From the NCBI RefSeq assembly GCF_030540835.1, contig NZ_JAUOEK010000045.1, positions 86,952 through 150,951 on the forward strand: a stretch of 64,000 nt of DNA. Direction: 5' to 3'. The notes below the pieces were generated by a model, which did not search any database, was not told the DNA's origin, and saw nothing but the letters and a program-made list of their open reading frames with translations. Of this stretch, positions 27,001 through 35,745 are shown piece after piece (the first letter of the stretch is position 1; each line of letters starts with the position of its first letter). Source of the stretch: Flavivirga aquimarina. GTDB taxonomy: Bacteria; Bacteroidota; Bacteroidia; Flavobacteriales; Flavobacteriaceae. The translations under genes were made by a program, and so were the position numbers.

Positions 27001-27214
27001 GCTTAAGTGTTTTTCTTACAAAAAAAGATATAAAACACTTTAAATTTCTAGTGTATTCTTTTTGACTAAATAGCCCCTAAAAAAGCAAACAATTAATATG
27101 AAACAAGCGATTAAGTATCTTTAGAATCTACGCATAAATTTAAGACTGAAATACCATTATATAATCACTTTAACATTTATTCTTACCGCAAGAATGCAAA
27201 CACCAAAAGAATGT

Positions 27215-27301
27215 ATATGTTGCAAATACTTGTTTTGCCTATTTTGCAACATATGTAGGTGGTTTTTGGTACGCAAAGAAACATTCAAGTTAATATATTT
27301 G
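27215..27301 (+). promoter_or_regulatory. Promoter of the GH2 gene with inverted TTGCAACATAT sites
   Basis: ATATGTTGCAA (27215-27225) and TTGCAACATAT (27244-27254) form a perfect 11-bp inverted repeat. The G of the second arm (27246) is 48 nt before TATATTTG (27294-27301), a perfect -7 box 33 nt before the start codon. The left half-site GCAACATAT and the spacing match the other copies in this window, while the right half is diverged. Confidence 0.55.
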
Positions 27302-27334
27302 AATATATTTCAAAACACATAACATTTACATTAT

Positions 27335-30300
27335 ATGAAAAAAACAATACGCATTAAGAACTTCGTTCTTCTTTTTGCTCTTAGCTTAGCATTATCAGGG
27401 TTTAACAACAACAATCCCAAAAACAGCATAATAGATAGAATTAGTTTTGATGCGAATTGGAAATTTATTCAACAAGATATACCTGGTGCAGAACAAATTG
27501 GTTTTAATGATGCTTCTTGGAAGACCTTAAATCTGCCCCATGATTGGAGTATTGAAGGTGCGTATAATGAAAATAATCCCATGGGAGGACAATGTGGTTA
27601 TTTACCAGCAGGTTATGGGTGGTATAGAAAAACCATTACCGTTCCTCAAGATTGGAAAGGAAAACATATTGAAATTGCTTTTGATGGTGTCTTTATGAAT
27701 AGTACCGTTTGGGCAAACGGACAAGAACTAGGAACTAGACCTTATGGATGGGTTTCTTTTGCTTATGATATTAGCGATATAGCACAAAAATCTGAGACCA
27801 TCACTTTTGCAGTTCGTGTTGACAATAACAAACAACCTTCGGCGCGTTGGTACACAGGAAGTGGTATTTATGCACATACCTGGATAGACATAAAAAATAA
27901 TACCCACATTGATAGAGATGGCATCTTTATAAGAACAGAAGGAGAAAATATATTTATAGAAACAGATCTGTTTAATAAAGACGAAAAATGCAAAAACGCC
28001 AAGCTAGTTACTTCTATTATTGATGAAAATGGGACAACGGTTGTCTCTACTAAAGACAAAATAAAATTAGAGAAAGATTTACTAGTCAAAACAAAATTAC
28101 ATATCGAAAACCCGAAACGTTGGTCAACTGAAACCCCATATTTATATACACTAAAAACAGAATTACTTAGGGGTAAAAAAGTTGTAGATGTTGTTGAAAC
28201 AAAATTTGGTGTTCGAGATATTGAGTGGAAAGCAGAAACAGGCATGTGGTTAAATGGCAAAAACGTAAAACTGCAAGGCGTTTGTAACCACCAAGATGCT
28301 GGAGCTTTAGGAGCTGCTGTACCCTATAAAATTTTACGTTTCAGAATTCAACAATTAAAAGACATGGGGGTTAATGCTATTAGAACAGCCCACAATCCGC
28401 AAACACCCGATTTTTATGATATATGCGACGAATTAGGCATGCTGGTAATGGATGAGATTTTTGATGGTTGGATGAAAAAGGCTAAAAACGACTACGGAGC
28501 ACATCATTTTGATACATGGTGGAAACAAGATTTAACCGATTGGATTAAAAGAGATAGAAACCATCCATCAATAGTTATTTATAGTGTTGGTAATGAAACA
28601 CGAGGAGTTATAGGTAAAGATTTAGTTGCTACCTGTAACCTTTTAGACCCTACACGCCCAGTAACATCAGGACATTCTGGTTCGGAATATATGAATGTTT
28701 TAGGAGTAAACGGAAGTAGTGAAAAGAAAGGGTATTTAGAAAATTTGAAAACCAAACAAAAAGGAAAAGTTTTTATTGGTACAGAAAACACGCATACATG
28801 GCAAGTAAGAGGTTATTACCGAACTAAAACTTGGTTTAGAGATGGTTTTCCTAACAAAAACCAAAGACCTTATGCCATTGCGGATTTAACAGAAAAAGAA
28901 GTTTTTACACACGATTGGACCGAAGAAGCTGATAGAAAAAACAGAAAACAAATTTTTAATTCAAGCTATGATAATGCTACAGTACGAGTATCTTCTCGCT
29001 TAAACATAGCACAACTTCGTGATATTCCTGCTTATGCAGGATCTTTTCGTTGGACAGGTCATGATTATATTGGAGAAGCAGGCTATGTACACGGAGGCTG
29101 GCCTTTTAGAGCTTTTATGGGAGGTGCTATAGATTTAGCAAATTTCGAAAAAGACTTATTCTATTTATATCAAAGCCAATGGACCACTAAACCAATGGTA
29201 CATGTATTACCGCATTGGACACATCCTAAAATGGCTTTAGGAACAGAAATTCCTGTTTGGGTGTATTCTAATTGTGATGAAGTGGAATTGTTCTTTAATA
29301 ACACATCATTAGGAAAACAAAAGCCAGGGAAAAACTGGGAAAACATGCAATGCCAATGGATGGTAAAATGGCAACCAGGAACTTTAAAAGCTATAGGTTA
29401 CAAAAACGGAACTGTTGTTTCTGAAAAAATTATAAAAACAGCTAATACGCCTTCTTCTATTGAATTATCTATAGACGGAGATCCTCTAGAAAATAAAACG
29501 GATGATATTGTACAAGTTCGTGTTACTACTACAGACAATAAAGGAACATTTTATCCGTATGGAGAAAACAGAACGTATTTTAATGTATTAGGTTCTGGTA
29601 AAATAAAAGCTTTAGATAATGGAAGTCCCGTAGATGTAGAACAGCATGTAGGGCCTAATCATAGAAAAGCATTTTATGGATTAACTCGCGCTTACATTAT
29701 ACCTACAAACTCATCGGGAAGTATCAACTTGTTAGCGAGCTGTATTTTAGGAGAAAAGAAACTAATTACCTCTAATAAAATAAGTATAGATACTAAAATC
29801 ATCAATTTAAGAGGTGATAAAATCACTCCCAAAACTCAAATTTTCTACACAACAAATGGTGATACGCCAACACAGAAATCAACGCTCTATAATGGTAGTT
29901 TTGAAATTAGCATAGAAACTACAGTAAAAGCATTAGTGGTTGTTGACGGGAAACCAATACAAATTTTAGTAGAGACTTTCGGAAAAAATGAAGGGTTTAC
30001 ATGGAATAAAATAATAGGAAGCAATATTTTAATTGGAGAACAAGCTGAAGAAGCTACCTTAAATAACGCAATAATATCATCAAAAGGAACGAATTTTAAC
30101 GGTAAAGGTTTTGTATCCCTAACTAAAAAAGACGCATCTATTTCATGGTATCAAGAAAATGATGGAGGTGCTGGTAAAGCAAATTTATTCATTCGCTATA
30201 GCTCTAACATAGAAAATGCTTCTGGAAATCATATCAAATTGACTGTGAATGGAAAAGTAATCAAAAACAAACTCTTTTTACCTAATACAAACCATCTAGG

Positions 30301-30415
30301 AAATTCGTGGAATAAAGTAAAAATCCCTATTCAAATAGATCGTGGAGCTAACACCATAAAATTAGAAACACTAAACAATAAAAAACTTTTAATTGACGAG
30401 ATTTCAATCAATTAA
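27335..30415 (+). CDS. GH2 beta-galactosidase with C-terminal CBM6/35-like domain
   Basis: A 1026-residue exported enzyme (signal about 1-22). GH2 order: sugar-binding beta-sandwich (35-190), Ig-like (195-295), TIM barrel (300-600). The acid/base lies in SVGNETRG (Glu421) and the nucleophile in FIGTENTHTW (Glu484); TAHNPQTPDFYDICDELG is the usual barrel segment. A further Ig/DUF4982-like region follows, then a chitobiase-C-terminal-like piece (TQIFYTTNGDTPTQ, about 830-870), and a CBM6/35-like domain (about 885-1026, DGGAGKANLFIRYSS, ANTIKLETLNNK). Bacteroidota GH2 of this shape act on beta-galactosides, including porphyran oligosaccharides in some gut species. It has no lipobox. It is transcribed alone before the SusCD operon. 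Confidence 0.9.
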   Translation: MKKTIRIKNFVLLFALSLALSGFNNNNPKNSIIDRISFDANWKFIQQDIPGAEQIGFNDASWKTLNLPHDWSIEGAYNENNPMGGQCGYLPAGYGWYRKTITVPQDWKGKHIEIAFDGVFMNSTVWANGQELGTRPYGWVSFAYDISDIAQKSETITFAVRVDNNKQPSARWYTGSGIYAHTWIDIKNNTHIDRDGIFIRTEGENIFIETDLFNKDEKCKNAKLVTSIIDENGTTVVSTKDKIKLEKDLLVKTKLHIENPKRWSTETPYLYTLKTELLRGKKVVDVVETKFGVRDIEWKAETGMWLNGKNVKLQGVCNHQDAGALGAAVPYKILRFRIQQLKDMGVNAIRTAHNPQTPDFYDICDELGMLVMDEIFDGWMKKAKNDYGAHHFDTWWKQDLTDWIKRDRNHPSIVIYSVGNETRGVIGKDLVATCNLLDPTRPVTSGHSGSEYMNVLGVNGSSEKKGYLENLKTKQKGKVFIGTENTHTWQVRGYYRTKTWFRDGFPNKNQRPYAIADLTEKEVFTHDWTEEADRKNRKQIFNSSYDNATVRVSSRLNIAQLRDIPAYAGSFRWTGHDYIGEAGYVHGGWPFRAFMGGAIDLANFEKDLFYLYQSQWTTKPMVHVLPHWTHPKMALGTEIPVWVYSNCDEVELFFNNTSLGKQKPGKNWENMQCQWMVKWQPGTLKAIGYKNGTVVSEKIIKTANTPSSIELSIDGDPLENKTDDIVQVRVTTTDNKGTFYPYGENRTYFNVLGSGKIKALDNGSPVDVEQHVGPNHRKAFYGLTRAYIIPTNSSGSINLLASCILGEKKLITSNKISIDTKIINLRGDKITPKTQIFYTTNGDTPTQKSTLYNGSFEISIETTVKALVVVDGKPIQILVETFGKNEGFTWNKIIGSNILIGEQAEEATLNNAIISSKGTNFNGKGFVSLTKKDASISWYQENDGGAGKANLFIRYSSNIENASGNHIKLTVNGKVIKNKLFLPNTNHLGNSWNKVKIPIQIDRGANTIKLETLNNKKLLIDEISIN

Positions 30416-30512
30416 ATAAAATTAATAAACGCAATGCTGTTTTTTAAACAATTCTACTGCTATTTATAAAAAACTGACTACAAGACATTTAACAAGATTT
30501 ATTAACGTTCTG

Positions 30513-30568
30513 GTAACATTTTAACCCCTTAATTGAGAAAACCAGAACATCTAAACCTTTTAAATTTG
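30513..30568 (+). promoter_or_regulatory. PUL promoter element of the SusCD operon
   Basis: GTAACATTT, CCCCTTAATTGAGAA, then TAAATTTG exactly 48 nt after the first G, 77 nt before the susC start. The element is bracketed by a perfect 8-bp inverted repeat, GTTCTGGT (30507-30514) and ACCAGAAC (30541-30548), not seen around the other copies. Confidence 0.7.
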
Positions 30569-30645
30569 TCCATATAACACCCTGATTAAATTACTCTTAG
30601 TCAGGATTGAATAAAAACTAAACAATCAACAAACTAAATTAAATT

Positions 30646-33600
30646 ATGAAATTAAAGTTAATTACACTTTTTCTATGCTGTTTTAGTCTTGTTTCGGCTT
30701 GGTCGCAGACCGTTACTGGTATAGTGATGGATGGATCAGGATTACCGCTAGCAGGTGTCAATGTTATTATTAAAGACACTCAAACAGGTGCTGTTACAGA
30801 TTTTGACGGAAAATTTAGAATCAAGGCCAAACAAGGAGACGTCCTACAGTTTTCTTATATAGGTTACATTAACCAAGAGGTTACAATTGATTCTCAACAA
30901 AATGTAAGTGTCTCAATGAAAGAAAATCTTTCTGAATTAGACGAAATTGTAATTGTAGGTTATGGAGAACAAAAGAAAGAAAGCGTCGTAGGATCTATTG
31001 GGCAAGTAAAAGGGGCTGAGTTATTAGAAACGGGAACTCCAAATGTAACTAACGCTTTAAGTGGTATTTCACCAGGGCTTCTTATAGTTCAGGAGTCAGG
31101 AGAACCAGGAAATGATGATGGAGATATTTTTATTCGTGGTGTTGCAGAACCTTTAATATTGGTTGATGGTGTTGAAGTTGTTGGTGGGTTTTCCAATATT
31201 GACCCAAGAGATGTAGAAACTATTAGTATTTTAAAAGATGGGTCGGCAACAGCTGTTTACGGTATTAGAGGTGCAAATGGGGTTATTATTATAACAACTA
31301 AACGAGGTAAAATAGGAAAGCCTAAAGTAAGTTTTTCTAGTCAGTATTCTGTAAAAACATACCCAGACAGATATGATTCTTTAAATGCTTATGAAGCTGA
31401 AAGTCTTCGTAATGTTGCTCTGTATAATGATGCAGATTTCGGTAATGGATTTAATTCTCAAGAAGATTTAAATCATTGGAGAGATGGAAATTTACCATAC
31501 CTCTATCCAGATACCGACTGGGTAGATTTTGCAACCGAAGATTTTGCTACTAGTTTTAATCAAACTGTATCTGTTAGAGGAGGGTCCGATTTTGTAAAAT
31601 ATTATGCTTCTGCTGGGTATTTACAAGAAGGTGACATTACGGCTTCAAGAAAATTTTTTAATTACGATCCTGAGTTTAAATTTAAGAGGTACTCATTCAG
31701 AGGGAATTTAGATTTTACCTTATCTAAATCAACACGATTAATAACAAGTATTAGTAGTCGTATAGAAGATAGAAACAAAGCTGGAACTGGTGAAGATAAT
31801 GATAATAATAACTTTTTAGGATATTTCACAAATGCCCCAGGTACAATCCCTTTTTATCCTGCAGAAGCCTTAGAAAAATACCCAGATCCTTTTTTCCCAG
31901 GGGTGGAAGAAATTAGATTCCCTATTACAAGTCAAATAGGTAGCGATGTTAATGGAGCATCTAGACGTACTAAAACTATTTTTAATATAGATTTAGAACT
32001 GCAACAAGATTTAGATTTTATTACAGAGGGGTTAACTGCTAGTGTTAAATATAACTATGTAAGCAACTATACAACAAGGCAAATAATTAATTTTGACTCC
32101 TCTCTAGAAGTAAGGCCAGATAGACATGATTTATTGCGTGATGGTACATGGGACTCTTTTGAAAGTCCAGATTACGAACGTCCATTCGATTTTAATATAG
32201 GAAATGAAGCAACAAGCGGTACAGATGAGATATCTTATTTCAAAACACAACTAAACTATGGCCGTTCTTTTGGAAAACATAATGTAACAGGAACTGTACT
32301 TTTTAGCCGTAATAAAAGAATTAATGGAACTCAATTTCCCTTTTTTAATGAAGATTATGTAAGCCGTCTTACTTATGACTTTGATTCCAAGTATTTTTTA
32401 GAAGTTGCAGGAGCATATAATGGCGATGAAACTTTTTTTACAGGGAAGCGTTTTAAATTTTTTCCATCTATTTCCGGAGGAATTAATTTAGCTAAACTAA
32501 AGTTTGTAAATAATATTATTCCAGAACTTAATAATTTTAAAATTAGAGCCTCTTATGGTGAAACTGGAGATAAATCTGGTTTAAAAGTTAACAATGTACT
32601 ATACCGTTGGCAATATTTAACATTCTTTGGCTATACAAGTGGTAATACTGATACAAGAGCAAATCAAAGATTCTTTTTTGGTGAAGGTGAGACTCAAGAA
32701 ATTGATGTTATTGAAATAAAGCAATTAGGTAATGAAAATTTAACATGGGCTACAGTTATTAAAAAGAATATTGGAGTTGATTTTGGTTTTTTAAACAATA
32801 AAATATCTGGTAGTGTTGATTTTTTTAGAGAACAGCGAGAAGGCTCAATTGCTAGACCTACAAATGCCACCTCTCCAATTTTCTTAGGTTCTGTTGTTGA
32901 ATTACCTTTTGCTAATTTAGGGGCTACAGATAGAAAAGGTTACGAGCTATCTCTAACTTATAAAAACAGAACAGCTGGTGGGTTGTCTTATTCTATAAAT
33001 GGATTTTACGCATTTTATGAAAACCGTGTTATTTTTAGTCCAGCTGATGGACCTGGAACACCTCAATATACCACAGTAGCAGGTAAACCTAGTGGAACTA
33101 CAGCTTTATTACAAACAGATGGTTATTTTCAAAATATAGATGAATTATTAAATTATCCTACCTATGCAGGCGCTCCTGGATTGGGAGACTTAAGATATAT
33201 AGATTACAATGCTAACGGTACTGTAATAGGTGCTAGTGATGAAGACATGATAAGATTTGATTTACCAAAAGCACCTAAACATAGTTATAGTTTAAGGCTA
33301 AATGCATCCTATAAAGCATGGTCTTTTAGTGCTTTAATTAATGGTATAGAAGGGCATAAAGGTCTTGCCAATTCTAGTTTATATTATTCATTACCAGGAA
33401 CCGCAGCGGCAGGACGTATTGATCATTTAGATTATTGGACACCAGATAATCCTAATGCAGAATTCCCTGCAGTACATATAGGTAGTAATAATCCTAATAC
33501 TCTGGTTGCTACTACAGATAGAGTTGTTGATTTAGATTATATTAAATTAAGAAACGTGAATATAGGTTATAATTTTGATATGAGCGAAAGTGAAATCGGG

Positions 33601-33741
33601 ATTAGCGCTTTAAAAGTCTACGTTAGCGGTAGTAACCTTCTTACTATTTCAGATTTAGGTTATGCAGATCCTGAAGGAAACAAACCAGGAGCTTACCCTA
33701 CATTAACCAGGTTTAATTTAGGTTTAGATATTACTTTTTAA
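30646..33741 (+). CDS. SusC-type TonB-dependent outer-membrane transporter (SusC1)
   Basis: A 1031-residue outer-membrane protein. Signal peptide 1-21; carboxypeptidase-D-like regulatory domain (22-95, VTGIVMDGSGLPLAGVNVII onward); a TonB-box-like LDEIVIVGYGE (about 97-107); plug domain (110-225, with IFIRGVAEPLILVDGVEVV and the ANGVIIITTKRGK end); and a 22-strand barrel to the terminal DITF. This is the standard SusC layout and length. It would import oligosaccharides together with the adjacent SusD1 (19 nt gap) as a pedal-bin complex, energised by TonB/ExbBD encoded elsewhere. It is the first gene of a five-gene operon. Confidence 0.97.
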   Translation: MKLKLITLFLCCFSLVSAWSQTVTGIVMDGSGLPLAGVNVIIKDTQTGAVTDFDGKFRIKAKQGDVLQFSYIGYINQEVTIDSQQNVSVSMKENLSELDEIVIVGYGEQKKESVVGSIGQVKGAELLETGTPNVTNALSGISPGLLIVQESGEPGNDDGDIFIRGVAEPLILVDGVEVVGGFSNIDPRDVETISILKDGSATAVYGIRGANGVIIITTKRGKIGKPKVSFSSQYSVKTYPDRYDSLNAYEAESLRNVALYNDADFGNGFNSQEDLNHWRDGNLPYLYPDTDWVDFATEDFATSFNQTVSVRGGSDFVKYYASAGYLQEGDITASRKFFNYDPEFKFKRYSFRGNLDFTLSKSTRLITSISSRIEDRNKAGTGEDNDNNNFLGYFTNAPGTIPFYPAEALEKYPDPFFPGVEEIRFPITSQIGSDVNGASRRTKTIFNIDLELQQDLDFITEGLTASVKYNYVSNYTTRQIINFDSSLEVRPDRHDLLRDGTWDSFESPDYERPFDFNIGNEATSGTDEISYFKTQLNYGRSFGKHNVTGTVLFSRNKRINGTQFPFFNEDYVSRLTYDFDSKYFLEVAGAYNGDETFFTGKRFKFFPSISGGINLAKLKFVNNIIPELNNFKIRASYGETGDKSGLKVNNVLYRWQYLTFFGYTSGNTDTRANQRFFFGEGETQEIDVIEIKQLGNENLTWATVIKKNIGVDFGFLNNKISGSVDFFREQREGSIARPTNATSPIFLGSVVELPFANLGATDRKGYELSLTYKNRTAGGLSYSINGFYAFYENRVIFSPADGPGTPQYTTVAGKPSGTTALLQTDGYFQNIDELLNYPTYAGAPGLGDLRYIDYNANGTVIGASDEDMIRFDLPKAPKHSYSLRLNASYKAWSFSALINGIEGHKGLANSSLYYSLPGTAAAGRIDHLDYWTPDNPNAEFPAVHIGSNNPNTLVATTDRVVDLDYIKLRNVNIGYNFDMSESEIGISALKVYVSGSNLLTISDLGYADPEGNKPGAYPTLTRFNLGLDITF

Positions 33742-33760
33742 AAATTAAAAACAAAGAATT

Positions 33761-35680
33761 ATGAAAAATAAAAAATATTTATATGTTTTAACCATAGCTA
33801 TTTTGTTTTTTAGCTGTGAAGAATATTTAGACGAGCAACAACAATTTGAAGCTTTAGACCAGAACGATGTTTTTTCTGATATTCGTTTGGCAAGTGACTT
33901 CTTAGATGGTATTTACACAAGGATGGTAACCGAAGTATCGGCAATAGGTTCTAATCCTGATATATTACCTGCAATGGTAATGTCTGACGAAGGCTACCCT
34001 GGAAGGATGGATAGTAGTGTTCCTACAATTTATAACTCATATAAAAATTCAGACTATTTAGGTTTAATGAATCGCAATCCTGCAATCAATTCATTTACAA
34101 CACCTCAATTTGTTTCTAGATATACTGAATCGTGGAAAGGTATCAATACTGTAAACACTTTTCTTGCAAATGTTGATAAAATTAATAACGGTACCGAAGA
34201 GGAAATTGATCGTTTAAAAGGGCAGGCTTATTTACTAAGAGCATACTATTATCATTTAATGACTAAACGCCATGGTGGTCTTATTTATTTAAAAGAAAAT
34301 TTAAATCTAAATGAATCTTTTGATAGAGAACGAGAAAGTTATGCTAGTAATTTAGCAGATATTATAGAAGACCTAGATATTGCTTTTGATTTATTACCTG
34401 TAAGATGGGAGTCTGAAAATGTAGGAAGACCAACTAAAGGGTTTGCTTTAGCATTAAAATCTAGAGTTACACTCTTTGCAGCCAGCCCACTTGTAAACAC
34501 TAATAACGATCAGCAAGCATGGGTTAATGCTGCCACAGCTGCTTCAGATTTAATTAATTATGCAAATGCAAATGGATTATATGAATTAGCAGATGCCTCT
34601 AATGCTATTAATATGGATGTGGATCATAATGGTGCTGATCTTTTCGTATCAGAAGCCGAAGAATTATTACCCTATAGAAGTATTTTTAACGGCCCAGGTC
34701 GGTCCAAAGTATTTCCTAACGAAGTTATTTTTATGGAAAGTATTGAACGTACTGCTGGAGGTGGTAATGCCACAAATCCTTTACCTAGATTGTATTTAAC
34801 TGTTGGTTTTGATATAGCCAAAGGTAATAGTAGACCTATGAATGTTGGAGCTACAGCTAACATTGTTGCTAAATATGAAACTAAAAATGGTTTAGCTATT
34901 GAAGATGATCCTTCTTATAACCCTCAAGAACCTTTTATAAATAGAGACCCTAGGTTTTACAATAATATATTATTTCATGGAGTGCCTTGGATACATACAA
35001 CATCTGGACCTAAAAACCCTACAAATGTTGCTGACTTAGCTCGAATAAATGAAAATGGGGTTCTTGGATTAGATTTACATGACCCAGCCACACCTGCTAA
35101 TAGATTATGGGAAGTTAGGAATCACACGGGCTATCGCATACGAAAATGGGTACCAAATGGATATTATTTAACGGGAGGTAGTAGAGGTCAATTAGATTTT
35201 CATGTAAATACTATTGTATTTAGAATGGCAGAAGTGTATTTAAATTATGCTGAAGCTGCAAATGAAGCCTATGGCCCAAGTGGAACAGCCCCAGGAAGTA
35301 CATTAACAGCTCTTGATGCGGTTAATAAAATACGAAATAGAGTAGGAATGCCTAACGTTAATGCCATGTATGCAGGGTCTAAAGAACTATTGAGAGAGCG
35401 TATTAGAAATGAACGTGCTGTAGAATTATGCTTTGAAGGCTTTAGATATGATGATATGAGACGATGGAAAATTGCACATTTAGATGAAAACAGAAAAGTA
35501 AAATATTTGTTTATGCGTTGGCAAGGTGGTGAGTCTGCCCTTTATCCAACAGGATTTAGTTATGAGGATGTTGAACAAATAGATCTTGAAAAAACGTTTA
35601 CTGATAAAAATTATTGGTGGCCAATTCCATCTTCAGAAAATATAGCATCACCATCTTTTAATCAAACCGAAGGTTGGTAA
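33761..35680 (+). CDS. SusD/RagB-type surface glycan-binding lipoprotein (SusD1)
   Basis: A 639-residue lipoprotein, lipobox FFSC at about 19. SusD features: TPR-like helices (LKGQAYLLRAYYYHLMTKRHGG), the FALALKSRVTLFAASPL helix, and the C-terminal RNERAVELCFEGFRYDDMRRWK followed by WWPIPSSE and a final NQTEGW. It caps SusC1 on the outer membrane and captures glycan. It is longer than many SusD proteins (often 500-600), with extra loops in the middle. The ligand cannot be inferred from sequence. Confidence 0.96.
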   Translation: MKNKKYLYVLTIAILFFSCEEYLDEQQQFEALDQNDVFSDIRLASDFLDGIYTRMVTEVSAIGSNPDILPAMVMSDEGYPGRMDSSVPTIYNSYKNSDYLGLMNRNPAINSFTTPQFVSRYTESWKGINTVNTFLANVDKINNGTEEEIDRLKGQAYLLRAYYYHLMTKRHGGLIYLKENLNLNESFDRERESYASNLADIIEDLDIAFDLLPVRWESENVGRPTKGFALALKSRVTLFAASPLVNTNNDQQAWVNAATAASDLINYANANGLYELADASNAINMDVDHNGADLFVSEAEELLPYRSIFNGPGRSKVFPNEVIFMESIERTAGGGNATNPLPRLYLTVGFDIAKGNSRPMNVGATANIVAKYETKNGLAIEDDPSYNPQEPFINRDPRFYNNILFHGVPWIHTTSGPKNPTNVADLARINENGVLGLDLHDPATPANRLWEVRNHTGYRIRKWVPNGYYLTGGSRGQLDFHVNTIVFRMAEVYLNYAEAANEAYGPSGTAPGSTLTALDAVNKIRNRVGMPNVNAMYAGSKELLRERIRNERAVELCFEGFRYDDMRRWKIAHLDENRKVKYLFMRWQGGESALYPTGFSYEDVEQIDLEKTFTDKNYWWPIPSSENIASPSFNQTEGW

Positions 35681-35745
35681 AATGTAATTGTATTTTCATA
35701 AATATAATCTAGATATACTAAACTAAAAATTATAAAAACAAACAA

